From assembly GCF_026625845.1 (NCBI RefSeq), contig NZ_CP113066.1, positions 2,418,001-2,482,000 of the forward strand: a stretch of 64,000 nucleotides of DNA. Direction: 5' to 3'. Positions 8,880-18,403 of the stretch are shown in pieces. The position numbers and the translations under genes were made by a program. Every line of letters begins with the position of its first letter. Position 1 is the first letter of the stretch. The DNA comes from Agrococcus sp. SL85 (GTDB taxonomy: Bacteria > Actinomycetota > Actinomycetes > Actinomycetales > Microbacteriaceae). Under the pieces are notes generated by a model that saw nothing but the letters and a program-made list of their open reading frames with translations, was not told the origin of the DNA and did not search any database.

Positions 8880-9896
8880 ATGCGCACCGCGATCCGACCT
8901 GCGCAGGGCGCCGCGTCGCAGCCCGCAGCGCCCCGCCGACGCCCCGCCGCGCCCGCGGCCGCCCGGTACGCGCTCCGTCGCGTCGGGCAGGCCCTCCTCG
9001 TGGTCGCCGCGACGTTCGTGCTCGCCTTCCTCCTGCTGCACGCGCTGCCGGGCGACGCCATCGTCGCCCGGTACGCGAGCCCGGAGCTCGGGCTGAGCGC
9101 CGAGCAGCTCGACGCCCTCCGCGTCGCCTACGGCGCCGACCAGCCCTGGTGGGTGCAGCTGGCCATCTCGGCCCGCGGCTTCCTCACGGGCGACCTCGGC
9201 ACCTCGCTGCAGAGCGGCGCGGAGGTCTCGACCCTCATCGCCGCCTCGCTGCCGCCGACGCTCGCGCTCGCCGGCCTCGGCTTCGTGCTCGCGGCGCTGC
9301 TCGCCGTCGGCATCGCGGCAGCGGCGACCTTCGCGGGTGCCGAGTGGGTGCGGCGGGCGTTCCGCTCGCTGCCGCCGCTGTTCGTCTCGATCCCGGTGTT
9401 CTGGATCGGCATCGTGCTGCTGCAGGTGGTCTCGTTCCGGCTGGGGCTCATCCCGGTGATCGGCGCGACCCCCGCCGAGGCCCTCGTGCTGCCGGTCGTC
9501 ACCATCGCGATCCCGATCGCCGCGCCGCTCGCACAGGTGCTCGTCCGCGCGATCGACGACACGCTCGCCGAGCCCTTCGTGGCCGTCGCCCGTGCCCGCG
9601 GAGCCTCCCCCTCGTGGCTGCTGACGCGCGAGGTGGCCCGCAACGCGCTGCTGCCCACGCTCACGATCGCGGGCGTGCTCTTCGGCGAGCTCATCGCCGG
9701 CGCCGTCGTGACCGAGACGGTCTTCGCCCGCTCCGGGCTCGGCCGCCTCACCGCCGAGGCCGTCGCGGCGCGCGACATCCCCGTCCTCCAGGCCGTGGTC
9801 GTCATCTCGGCCGTCGCCTTCGTCGTCATCAACCTCGCGGTCGACCTCCTCGCCCCGGCGATCGATCCGCGCCTGCGGAAGGAGGTGCGGGCATGA
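8880..9896 (+). CDS. ABC transporter permease, DppB type
   Basis: Inner-membrane permease of a peptide/nickel-type importer, 338 aa. After a Pro/Ala/Arg-rich cytoplasmic leader the first helix is about residues 38-56 (ALLVVAATFVLAFLLLHAL), followed by the family LPGDA motif. The EAA loop is seen near residues 226-255 (LAEPFVAVARARGASPSWLLTREVARNALLP), the contact site for the ATPase. GGGAGG precedes the start. An in-frame GTG two codons earlier (8874) overlaps that site, so the ATG is preferred. It ends in an ATGA overlap with the second permease. Confidence 0.9.
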   Translation: MRTAIRPAQGAASQPAAPRRRPAAPAAARYALRRVGQALLVVAATFVLAFLLLHALPGDAIVARYASPELGLSAEQLDALRVAYGADQPWWVQLAISARGFLTGDLGTSLQSGAEVSTLIAASLPPTLALAGLGFVLAALLAVGIAAAATFAGAEWVRRAFRSLPPLFVSIPVFWIGIVLLQVVSFRLGLIPVIGATPAEALVLPVVTIAIPIAAPLAQVLVRAIDDTLAEPFVAVARARGASPSWLLTREVARNALLPTLTIAGVLFGELIAGAVVTETVFARSGLGRLTAEAVAARDIPVLQAVVVISAVAFVVINLAVDLLAPAIDPRLRKEVRA

Positions 9897-10741
9897 GCGC
9901 CGTCACGAGCCTCCTGCTCCCCCGTCGCGCGGAGGCCGCAGCACGGCCGAGGCCGCGCGCGACCCTCGTCGTCTCGATCCTCGTGCTCGCCGTCGCGCTG
10001 GCGTGGGCGTTCCTGCCGTGGCTCTTCACGGCGCAGGACCCGCTCGCGGGCATCGCCGCCGAGGCGCTGCAGGCGCCGAGCGCCGCGCATCCCTTCGGCA
10101 CCGACGCCACGGGCCGCGACCTGCTCGCCCGCGTCATCTTCGGCGCCGGCAACTCGCTCGCGGGCACCGCGATCGCCGTGCTCGTGGGCCTCGTCGTCGG
10201 CACCGCCGTCGGCGTGCTCGCCGGCTCCACGGGCGGCGTCGTCGAGGAGGCGCTCATGCGCGTCGTCGACGTGCTGCTCGCCATCCCGGGCCTCCTGCTC
10301 GCGCTCTCGGTGATCGTGCTGCTGGGCTTCGGCGTCACGAACGCCGCGATCGCCGTGGGCGTCACGTCGATCGCCGTCTTCGCGCGCCTCGCGCGCTCGC
10401 AGGTGGTGCGCGTGCGCCGGAGCGCCTACGTGGAGGCCGCGTTCAGCTCGGGCGGCACCTTCCTCGCGGTGCTCGGCCGCCACGTGCTGCCGAACTCGCT
10501 CGGCGCCGTGCTCGCCCTCGCCGCGCTGCAGTTCGGCAGCGCGATCCTCGCCATCTCGACCCTCGGCTTCCTCGGCTACGGCGCGCCGCCGCCCACGCCG
10601 GCGTGGGGCCTGCTCATCGCCGAGAGCCGCGACTACGTGGGCTCGGCCTGGTGGCTGACGACCTTGCCGGGCCTCGTCGTCGCCGCCGTCGTCCTCGCCG
10701 CGAACCGCGTCGCGGCCGCCATCAGGGAGGCAACCGCATGA
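9893..10741 (+). CDS. ABC transporter permease, DppC type
   Basis: Second permease of the importer, 282 aa. The periplasmic segment AAHPFGTDATGRDLLARVIFGAGNSL is the classic DppC/OppC signature, and the EAA loop is YVEAAFSSGGTFLAVLGRHVLPNSLG. Five to six hydrophobic helices follow. It overlaps both neighbours by four bases (ATGA), consistent with equal expression of the membrane subunits. The partner of the 8880 gene; the substrate is set by the 7195 lipoprotein. Confidence 0.9.
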   Translation: MSAVTSLLLPRRAEAAARPRPRATLVVSILVLAVALAWAFLPWLFTAQDPLAGIAAEALQAPSAAHPFGTDATGRDLLARVIFGAGNSLAGTAIAVLVGLVVGTAVGVLAGSTGGVVEEALMRVVDVLLAIPGLLLALSVIVLLGFGVTNAAIAVGVTSIAVFARLARSQVVRVRRSAYVEAAFSSGGTFLAVLGRHVLPNSLGAVLALAALQFGSAILAISTLGFLGYGAPPPTPAWGLLIAESRDYVGSAWWLTTLPGLVVAAVVLAANRVAAAIREATA

Positions 10742-12463
10742 CCGCTCCGCTGCTCCGCGTCGACGGCCTCGCCGTCTCGTACGCCGCAGGCCGCCGCCTG
10801 GCCGCCCGCCGCACCGCCGTCGAGGGCGTCTCGCTCGAGCTCGACCGCGGCGAGGTGCTCGCGCTCGTCGGCGAGTCGGGCTCCGGCAAGACCACGATCG
10901 GCCAGTCGATCATCGGCCTGCTCCCCGAGGGCGGCCGCGTCGACGCCGGCGCCATCGAGCTGCAGGTCGCCGGCAAGCCGCTCGACCTCACGAGGCTGCC
11001 CGCGCGCGCCGTGCAGGAGCTGCGCGGCCGGCGCATCGCGCTCGTGCCGCAGGATCCCGGCACCTCGCTCAACCCCGTGCAGACGATCGGGGCGTCGGTC
11101 GCCGCCCCGCTCAGGATCCACCGCTGGGGCACACAGGAGGCCATCCGCCGCCGCGTGATCGAGCTGCTCGACCGCGTCGGCCTCGACGACCCCGAGCGCC
11201 GCGCCCGCCAGCACCCGCACGAGCTCTCGGGCGGCATGCGGCAGCGCGCGCTCATCGCCGCCGCGATCGCGCTCGAGCCCGACCTCATCGTCGCCGACGA
11301 GCCCACGAGCGCCCTCGACGTCACCGTGCAGCGTCGCATCCTCGACCTGCTCGACGAGCTGCGCGCGGAACTGGGCTCCAGCGTCCTGCTCATCACGCAC
11401 GATCTCGCCGTCGCGGCCGAGCGCGCCGATCGCATCGCGGTGCTGCGCCAGGGCGCGCTCGAGGAGGCCGGTCCCGCCCGCGAAGTGCTGCGCACCCCCG
11501 CCGCCGCGTACACGCGCGAGCTGCTCGCCGACGCGCCCGCGCTGCAGGACGTCGCGCCGCGGCCAGCGCGGCCGGAGGCAGCGCCGCTCGTCGTCGTCGA
11601 CGGCCTCGTGCACGAGTACGGCCGCGGCCGCACGGCCTTCCGCGCCGTGGACGAGGTCGGATTCCGGATCGAGGCGGGCACGACGCACGCGCTCGTGGGC
11701 GAGTCGGGCTCCGGCAAGACCACGATCGGCCGCGCCGTCGCGGCGCTCCACGCGCCCGCCGCGGGCACGATCCGGATCGGTGGGCGCGACGTGCTCGCCG
11801 CGGGGCGGGACCGCAGCATCCGCCGCGTCGTGCAGCTCGTCTCGCAGGACCCCTACGCCTCGCTCGACCCGCGCCGCACGATCGCGCAGACGATCGGCGA
11901 GCCGCTGCGCAACTGGCGACCCTCGGAGGGCGGCGTGCGGGACCGCCGCGAGGCTCGCCCGCCGCGTCGGCGTCGCGCTCGACCAGGTGGCGCTGCCCGC
12001 CGAGCTCGCCGACCGGCTCCCCTGCGAGCTCTCGGGCGGCCAGCGGCAGCGCGTCGCCATCGCCCGGGCGCTCATCATCGAGCCGCAGGTGGTGGTGCTC
12101 GATGAGGCCGTCTCGGCGCTCGACGTCACCGTGCAGTCGCAGATCCTCGACCTGCTCGAGTCGCTGCAGCGCGACCTCGGCCTCACCTACCTCTTCATCA
12201 CCCACGACCTCGCGGTCGTACGACGAATCGCCGACGCCGTCACGGTGCTCCGCCGCGGCGAGGCCGTGGAGTCCGGCTCGGCCGAGCAGGTGCTCACGGC
12301 GCCCACCCACCCCTACACCCGCGCGCTGCTCGACGCCGTGCCCGCGCCGCAGTGGCTCCGGGAGGCCCTCGACCGGCCGGAGGCCCTGCGCCAGCCGGAT
12401 CCCCCACGACCCGCCCGCCCCCTCGACCTGCCCATCCGTCCCGCGAACCTGGAGGTGGCCTGA
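10738..12463 (+). pseudogene. Dual ABC ATPase (DppD-DppF fusion), frameshifted
   Basis: One gene for both ATPase halves of the importer. Half one has Walker A GESGSGKT (residues 45-52), signature LSGGMRQR and Walker B LIVADEP. Half two has a second GESGSGKT and then loses frame at about 11941-11950 (GACCGCCGCGAGG). Its signature LSGGQRQRV, Walker B VVVLDEA and [14 protein letters not shown] tail continue in the next frame to 12463. Removing one base restores one open frame of about 574 codons reading [15 protein letters not shown]. Both halves keep all catalytic motifs, so a sequence error or very recent mutation is likelier than decay. The ATG overlaps the upstream permease stop, and the end overlaps the next gene by one base. 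Confidence 0.85.
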
Positions 12464-13494
12464 TGGCCCCCACGATCGGCTTCTTCACACGCCTGCTCGA
12501 CGACGCCTCGGCGCCCGAGCGCTACCGCGCGGCACTCGACCACATCGCGCTCGCCGAGCGGCTCGGCTTCCGCTCCGCGTGGGTCGCGCAGCATCACCTC
12601 GACGGCCGCGAGGGCGGTCTGCCCTCGCCGTTCGTGCTGCTCGCCGCCGCCGCGGCCCGCACGAGCAGCATCCGCCTCGGCACCGCCATCCTCACGCTCG
12701 CGCACGAGCAGGCGGCCAGGGCGGCGGAGGACGCGGCGGTGCTCGACGCGATCGCCGGCGGCCGGGTGGAGCTCGGCCTCGGCACCGGCGGCAGCCCGCG
12801 CACGCTGAGCGCGTTCGGCGAGGACCCGGGCCAGCGCCGCGCGATCTACGACGCGAAGCTGCACCGCCTCCGCACGCTCCTCGACGGCTCGGCCGACGAG
12901 GTGCTCTACCCGCCCGCGACGGGGCTCGCCGACCGGCTCTGGCAGGCGACGTTCTCGCCCGAGGGCGCCGGTCTCATCGGCGCCGCGGGCGACGGCCTCA
13001 TGCTCTCGCGCATCCAGCCGCCGTTCCCGGCGCTCGCCGAGGGCGAGCGGCCGCGGCGCGTGTGGGAGGTGCAGCGGGCGCTCGTCGACGAGTACCGGGC
13101 GGCGCTGCCCGAGGGGGTCGCGCCGCGCATCCTCGCCTCCCGCACCGTGGTCGTCGTCGACGACGAGGCCACCGCGCGGCGCGTGGCCGCCGCGGCGGCC
13201 CACGCCCTCGAGGCACAGGTCGCGGGCCTCGGGATCGCCCTGCCCGAGGAGCTGCCGCTCGAGCGGCTCCTGGAGCTCGCCGAGACCGTCGTCGGCACGC
13301 CCAGCCAGGTGATCGCCGCCCTCGAGCGCGATCGCGTCGCCCACGAGGCGAGCGAGGTCAGCATCCAGGCGCACTCCATCGACCCGCCCGCCCACGTCGT
13401 GGCGCGATCGCTCGAGCTCTTCGCGACCGAGGTCGCGCCCGCGCTCGGCTGGCGCGTCGAGCGCGCCGACGAGGAGGCCCGCCGTGCCGCGTGA
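12463..13494 (+). CDS. Luciferase-like FMN monooxygenase, KPN_01858-like
   Basis: LLM-class flavin-dependent oxidoreductase of 343 aa with a TIM barrel. Typical segments are IALAERLGFRSAWVAQHHLDG, the RLGTAILTLAHEQAARAAEDAAVLD strand-helix and GRVELGLGTGG, the usual F420/FMN phosphate-binding region. Such enzymes oxidise reduced-flavin-activated substrates, often cleaving C-S or C-N bonds in imported organosulfur compounds. It sits directly after an ABC importer and before two AhpD-like proteins, matching the conserved KPN_01858 gene set. The actual substrate is unknown. TGATG couples it to the ATPase gene. Confidence 0.85.
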   Translation: MAPTIGFFTRLLDDASAPERYRAALDHIALAERLGFRSAWVAQHHLDGREGGLPSPFVLLAAAAARTSSIRLGTAILTLAHEQAARAAEDAAVLDAIAGGRVELGLGTGGSPRTLSAFGEDPGQRRAIYDAKLHRLRTLLDGSADEVLYPPATGLADRLWQATFSPEGAGLIGAAGDGLMLSRIQPPFPALAEGERPRRVWEVQRALVDEYRAALPEGVAPRILASRTVVVVDDEATARRVAAAAAHALEAQVAGLGIALPEELPLERLLELAETVVGTPSQVIAALERDRVAHEASEVSIQAHSIDPPAHVVARSLELFATEVAPALGWRVERADEEARRAA

Positions 13495-14113
13495 CGTCAT
13501 CGACCACCTCGCGGGCGTCGAGCCCGGCGCGGCGCTCGACCGTGCACGCAGGGCACGCTCGGATGCGCGGGAGCACGCCCAGCAGAGCTTCCTGGCGCTG
13601 CTCGAGCCCGCCGAGCCCGGTGGGCTGGCGCTCGCCGACCGGTACGCCGTCGCGGCCTACGTCGCGCTGCTGCACGACGAGGAGGGCGCGCCGTCGCGTG
13701 CCGCCGCGTTCTACGTCGAGCTGCTGGAGGACGAGGCCGAGGCGCCGCTCGTCGCCGCGGTGCGGGAGTCCGCGGAGGCCGGCCGCGCCCGCGGGCCGTA
13801 CGGCACCTACCGCGAGCCGCTGCTCGCCGCCGAGTCGGAGCCGGGGCCCGTGGCGCGCATCGAGCGCGGCGTCATCCCCGAGCGCCTCGCCGCGGCGCTC
13901 GAGCATGCCCACCTGCTCGTGCTGCACCCGCGCGACGCGCGGCCCGAGTCGCTCCGCGCGCTCGTCGACGCGGGCTGGGAGGCCGACGCGATCGTCTCGC
14001 TCAGCCAGCTCGTGGCCTTCCTCGCCTTCCAGCTGCGGCTCGTGCACGGGCTGCGCGTGCTGGGGGCGACACCCGCCGCATCCGATGCCGAGCTCGAGGA
14101 GGCCCGAGCATGA
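13484..14113 (+). CDS. CMD-domain protein, Avi_7170-like
   Basis: 209-aa helical protein of the carboxymuconolactone decarboxylase/AhpD superfamily. The C-terminal helices (SLSQLVAFLAFQLRLVHGLRVLG) resemble the AhpD fold. It lacks a CxxC pair and in fact any cysteine, so it cannot itself be a thiol peroxidase. I chose the GTG at 13484: GAGGAGG lies upstream and it gives an 11-base overlap with the monooxygenase. It is always expected beside the 14110 gene in the Avi_7169/7170 arrangement and may be its partner subunit (inference). Confidence 0.75.
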   Translation: MPRDVIDHLAGVEPGAALDRARRARSDAREHAQQSFLALLEPAEPGGLALADRYAVAAYVALLHDEEGAPSRAAAFYVELLEDEAEAPLVAAVRESAEAGRARGPYGTYREPLLAAESEPGPVARIERGVIPERLAAALEHAHLLVLHPRDARPESLRALVDAGWEADAIVSLSQLVAFLAFQLRLVHGLRVLGATPAASDAELEEARA

Positions 14114-14709
14114 CCGCGATCACCGACCACCCGCACCTCCGCCGCCCCGAGGCGTTCACGCAGGAGGGCCTCGGCTGGGTGCCCTGGGTGCCGCCGGTGC
14201 CGGAGGCCGAGCTCACGGACGTGCAGCGCGAGGCGCTCGTGGAGCCCGCGCGCGCCGCGAACCCCTACTTCCGGCTGCTCGCGCGCGACCCGGAGGCGCT
14301 GCGCGCCCGCACGCGCACCGACCTCGACATCTTCGGCAACGAGGACGGCGGCCTGCCGCGCTGGGAGCGCGAGCTCGCGGCCGCGGCGTCGTCGCGCCGC
14401 ACGGGCTGCGTGTTCTGCGCCTCGGTGCACGCCCGTGCCGCATCGCGGCTCTCGGGTCGGCGGGGCGATGTGCAGCGGCTGCTCGACGAGGGCGTCGGCG
14501 CGCGCGTCGACGAGCGCTTCGACGCGATCGTCGACGCCTCGGCCGCTCTGGCCGAGGCTCCCGCAGCCTTCACGGCGGAGCACGTGGTGCGGCTGCGCAC
14601 CGCGGGGCTCGACGACGCCGCGATCCTCGACGCGATCAGCGGTGCCGCGTTCTTCACCTGGGCCAACCGCCTCATGCTCTCGCTCGGCGAGCCGGAGGTC
14701 GTGCGATGA
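14110..14709 (+). CDS. Alkylhydroperoxidase-domain protein, Avi_7169-like
   Basis: 199-aa AhpD-family protein with the redox motif C100-V-F-C103-A-S-V-H107 (CxxC...H), the catalytic arrangement of AhpD. This suggests a peroxidase or disulfide-reducing activity protecting against or consuming products of the neighbouring flavin monooxygenase. The N-terminal part (GLGWVPWVPPVPEAELT) is typical of the Avi_7169 subgroup as I remember it. It overlaps both neighbours by ATGA. The physiological substrate is not known. Confidence 0.8.
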   Translation: MTAITDHPHLRRPEAFTQEGLGWVPWVPPVPEAELTDVQREALVEPARAANPYFRLLARDPEALRARTRTDLDIFGNEDGGLPRWERELAAAASSRRTGCVFCASVHARAASRLSGRRGDVQRLLDEGVGARVDERFDAIVDASAALAEAPAAFTAEHVVRLRTAGLDDAAILDAISGAAFFTWANRLMLSLGEPEVVR

Positions 14710-15392
14710 GCGTCGAGGTGCCGCTGCGGTCGACGGTCGTCTCGGGCCTCGACCACGTGGTCCTCGCGGGGCCCGACCTCGCGGCCGCGATCGACCACGT
14801 GGAGGCGCTCACGGGCGTGCGGGCCGCTCCCGGCGGCCGCCACCCGCGGGGCACGGCGAACGCGCTCATCGCGTTCACGCGCGGCGGCCGTCGCGTGCGG
14901 CAGTACCTCGAGGTCATCGGGCCGGATGCGGAGGCGGGCTGGACCGCCGACCGCGTCGACACGTTCGGCATCGACCGTCTTGAGGGCCCGCGCGTCGTGA
15001 CCTTCTCGGCGCGGCCGACCGACATCGAGGCCGCCGTCGCGGCGGCGCGTGCCGCGGGCGTGCCGTTCCAAGACGTCGAGCCGCTCTCGCGCCGGACGCC
15101 CGACGGGCGCGAGCTCGCCTGGCGGCTCGCGCGGCCGGAGGACGGCGAGACGCATCCGCCGTTCCTCATCGACTGGGGCGCGACGCCGCATCCGGGCCTC
15201 GAGCGCCTGCCGACGCTCGAGCTCGTGTCCCTGCGCCGCCTCGTGCCGGACGTCGAGGCCGAGTCCGCGCGGCTGCGCGCGCTCGGCGTGGCGGTGGGCA
15301 CAGGCGACGAGGCCGTGGAGGTCGTCGCGGCCGAGGAAGCCGGCTTCGAGCTCGACGTGCGGGTGGGCGACTGCCGGATCCGCCTGCGCTGA
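14706..15392 (+). CDS. VOC/glyoxalase-like domain protein
   Basis: 228-aa protein of the vicinal-oxygen-chelate superfamily, glyoxalase_3 type. It opens GLDHVVLAGPDLAAAIDHVEALTGV, has a second half starting about residue 160, and includes RRVRQYLEVIGPD. The His (GLDHVV) and Glu (LEVIG) could be metal ligands. It is the last gene of the transporter/monooxygenase operon, overlapping its predecessor by ATGA, so it probably acts on the same imported compound or a breakdown product. No signal peptide is seen. Confidence 0.75.
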   Translation: MSVEVPLRSTVVSGLDHVVLAGPDLAAAIDHVEALTGVRAAPGGRHPRGTANALIAFTRGGRRVRQYLEVIGPDAEAGWTADRVDTFGIDRLEGPRVVTFSARPTDIEAAVAAARAAGVPFQDVEPLSRRTPDGRELAWRLARPEDGETHPPFLIDWGATPHPGLERLPTLELVSLRRLVPDVEAESARLRALGVAVGTGDEAVEVVAAEEAGFELDVRVGDCRIRLR

Positions 15393-15487
15393 GCCGCGCG
15401 GCGCGCGCTCTGTCGCCGGACGCGGCCGCGCCGCGGCGAATCGACCTCCGTCGGCCACGCCACGAGCGCGGCGCGCGGCGGCAGCGC

Positions 15488-16949
15488 TCACACCGCGAGC
15501 GGCTCGCGCGCCAGATGCCGTCGAGGTGGTGGCGCGAGGGCACGGTGCACGCGCCAGCCGCTCCCCTGCCGACTGACCCGCAATCGTCCGCTGTGGACCT
15601 CGTGATGGCAGCGGGTGCAGAGCAGCAGGCCGTTCGCCACGTCGGTCGCACCGCCTGCCTGCCACGACTGCACGTGGTGCGCCTCGCACCAGGCGGGCGG
15701 CGCCGAGCATCCGGGACCGCGGCAGGCGCCGTCGCGCAGGGCGATCGCGCGCCGCTGAGCGGCGGAGAACAGCCGCGCGGCGCGGCCGAGCTCGAGCACG
15801 TGGCCGTCGGGATCGAGCGCCGCGACCTGCACGTGGCCGTCGCAGAGGATGCGGGCGGCGACGGCGGCGGGCACCACGTCGCCGGTGCCCTCGAGCCGCG
15901 CCCAGGCTCCGGGATCGCCCGCGGCGGCGCGCTCCAGCCTGCGCGGCGGGCACGGTGATGACAAGGGTGGGCGCGGCGCCGCCGATGCGGGGCGCGTCGC
16001 CGGAGCGGGCGTGGGCCTCGACGATGGCGAGCAGCACGTCGGCCTGCACCTGGACGCGCGTGCGGTCGTCGCTCTCGTCCGGATCGTCGGGGTCGTGCGC
16101 GAAGGAGGGCGTGCGGGGCGCGGTGTGGGCATCGAGCACGGCCTGCAGCGCGGCGCCCTGCTCGGGCGTGCAGACGAGGCGGCCGATCGCCATGCCGTCG
16201 GCGCGGCGGCCGAGCCGGAACGAGCGCTCGGCCCGCTGCTCCTCGTGGCGGGGCTCCACTCCATCGGGGTCGAGCGCCGCGAGCCACGCACGTGCCTGCA
16301 CGCCGAGCTCCTCGGGCGGGAGCGGCGGGGCGTCCTCGGCAGCGACACCGACCTCCGGATCGACGCCCGTCGCCGCGTCGACGAGATGGCGCTCGGCGGC
16401 CGCGCGCCCCTCAGGCGCGACGCGGTCGCCGCCCTGCTCGAGCGGCACGGCGATGGCGCGCGCCTGCGCGAGCGAGACGAGCGCGCCGTCGAGCGCGGCG
16501 CCCAGCATCGGCAGCCGAGCGGGCACCGGTGCACCGCTCAGCGCGACGCGCCCTCGCGTGGCCTCCGACACCGCGAGCAGGTCGCGCGCCTGGCGCGCGG
16601 TGACGCCGAGCTCGTGCCGCAGCGCCTCAGCGGTGGAGCGGTAGCCGATCGAGCGCGCGAGCGAGGTGCCCGCTGCACGCGGCGGCGTGGCCTCGAGCGC
16701 TCCCGCCACGCGGATGGCGGCCGCATCCGCCGCTCGCACGAGCTCGCCCACGGCCGCGACCGCGGCCCAGCGCTCCGCATCCGCAGCGCTGCCGAAGCCT
16801 TCGAGCAGCGCATCGACCGCCTCGCGCACGGCGCCGATCCGGTCGCGCAGCACGGAGGCCGAGCCGCTGGTAGGAGGGGCCGATGCGGCGGGCATCACGG
16901 ACGTGCGCGCGGCATCCTCCGCCGCTCCCACCACCTGCGTCCCGACCAC
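15488..16949 (-). pseudogene. DUF222/HNH endonuclease-like protein, frameshifted
   Basis: Actinobacterial DUF222 domain (ARQARDLLAVSEATRG, LPMLGAALDGALVS) followed by an HNH nuclease domain with zinc-type pairs (CRGPGC, WCEAHHVQSW, CTRCHHEVHSG). The frame breaks near 15933-15938: ITVPAAQ is in one frame and LERAAAGDPGAW in the next, and dropping one G restores continuity. I chose the GTG at 16949 because AAGGGGG lies five bases upstream; an ATG at 16895 is also in frame. DUF222-HNH genes are multicopy in these bacteria and often vary. A base-calling error is as likely as inactivation, since no other lesion is visible. Confidence 0.8.
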
Positions 16950-17118
16950 TCGATCCCCCTTCGGATGCCCCGAACCTATGCCCGGCCACTGACATCGAAG
17001 ACGCGCTCCGAAGTCCGCTCCACAGCACCGATCCAGCGCAGTCGGCGCGCCCGATCCGGTGCGCGCCGCATGCCACGACGGAGCACGGATCGTGGTCGGA
17101 GCGGGAGCGGAGCGCAGC

Positions 17119-18270
17119 ATGCCGGAGTCGGACGTCGTCATCGTCCGAGGCGGCCTGCACGGCGCCGCGCTCGCCTTCGAGCTCGCGAGCAGCGGGCGGG
17201 CCGTGACGCTCCTCGCGCGCCGCGAGCTGGCCTCCGGCGCCTCCGGCGGCCTCGGCCTCCGCGGCGTGCGGACCACCGACCGCGACGTGCGCGAGCTGCC
17301 GCTCATGCGCCTCGCCCACGACATCTGGCCCACGCTCGACGCGGTGCTCGGCGCGCCCGGCAGCCCCGTCGACGCAGGCTTCCGCCGCACGGGCAGCGTC
17401 TGCCTCTTCGACCGCGACGAGGCCGCCGACCCGCGCACGATGGCGCGCATCCGGACGATGGCCGCGGTGCAGACCGCCCACAGCATCCCCGCCGAGGTCA
17501 TCGACGCCGAGGCGCTGCGCGCGATCGAACCGGGCCTCGCCGACGTCGTGGCCGGCGCCATCGCCACGCCGCTCGACGACACCGGCGACCACACCCGCGC
17601 CACCCTCGCCTACGCTGCGGCCGCCCGCCGCGCGGGCGCGACGATCCTCGAGGGCACCGAGGTCACCTCCCTCGCCGACCGCGCCGCCACCACGTCCGAC
17701 GAGGTGGTGCACCGCGCCCGCATCGCGGTCGTCGTGCTCGCCAACGCCTATGCACCCGCGCTGCTCGAGGCCGCGTTCGGCCTCCGCCTGCCGGTGTGGC
17801 GCATCTACCCGCAGATGACGCCGGTGCGCGCCGCCGACGGCTTCGCGTTCCGCGGCCTCGTCAACCACGTGAGCCGCATCTTCTCGGCCAAGACCATCGA
17901 CGGCGGCCTCGTGATGCTGAGCGGCGGCCGCTCCGGCGAGTGGGACGAGGCTGCGGATGCCGGCACCGCCCCGGCCTCGGTGGCTGCCGCGAGCGTGGCC
18001 GGCGCGGCCGAGCTCGCGCCCTCGCTGCATGGGGCGGAGGCCGTGGTGACGGATGCGAGCCGCCCGGAGTCGGTGTCGGTCGACGGCATCCCGATCATCG
18101 ACCGCGTGCTCGGCACCGAGGGCGTGCTCTTCGCCACCGGCTGGTCCGGGCACGGCTTCGCGATCACCCCGGCCGTGGCGCGGCTGCTCGCCGAGTGGGT
18201 GCGCTCGAGCGCGCGCCCGCCGCTCCTCGCGCCGTTCGCGCTCGCGCGGCTGAGTGCGCCAGCGGGCTGA
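17119..18270 (+). CDS. FAD-dependent amino-acid-oxidase-like oxidoreductase
   Basis: DAO-family flavoprotein, 383 aa: N-terminal Rossmann segment, an internal GFRRTGSVCLFD region and the C-terminal VDGIPIIDRVLGTEGVLFATGWSGHGF motif used for FAD binding in sarcosine/glycine oxidase relatives. The first glycine of the GxGxxG dinucleotide motif is replaced: the protein reads VVIVRGGLHGAA where GAGxxG is expected. The remaining motif is intact, so binding may be weakened or kept. It stands alone between a divergent DUF222 gene and a small membrane protein. Substrate unknown; an amine or amino acid is expected from the family. Confidence 0.8.
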   Translation: MPESDVVIVRGGLHGAALAFELASSGRAVTLLARRELASGASGGLGLRGVRTTDRDVRELPLMRLAHDIWPTLDAVLGAPGSPVDAGFRRTGSVCLFDRDEAADPRTMARIRTMAAVQTAHSIPAEVIDAEALRAIEPGLADVVAGAIATPLDDTGDHTRATLAYAAAARRAGATILEGTEVTSLADRAATTSDEVVHRARIAVVVLANAYAPALLEAAFGLRLPVWRIYPQMTPVRAADGFAFRGLVNHVSRIFSAKTIDGGLVMLSGGRSGEWDEAADAGTAPASVAAASVAGAAELAPSLHGAEAVVTDASRPESVSVDGIPIIDRVLGTEGVLFATGWSGHGFAITPAVARLLAEWVRSSARPPLLAPFALARLSAPAG

Positions 18271-18403
18271 GCGTGCTCGCCGCGCTCGGCATCGTCCAGA
18301 GCAGCGGGATCACCCGTGTACGGTCATGCCACTGGATGGGTGCTGGCGATCGATCTCGCTCAGATCGAGAGCCTGCCGAGTCGCCAGAACGAAGAAGAGG
18401 GGC

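Noticed and set aside
11941..11950. Programmed +1 frameshift in the dual ATPase gene
   Set aside because: No slippery site or stimulatory element is seen, and similar single breaks occur in six unrelated genes in the window, so a sequence indel is simpler.
11780..12463. Independent ATPase gene starting at an ATG near 11780
   Set aside because: The frame starts inside the second ATPase half and lacks its Walker A; it is the continuation of the 10738 gene after a one-base break.
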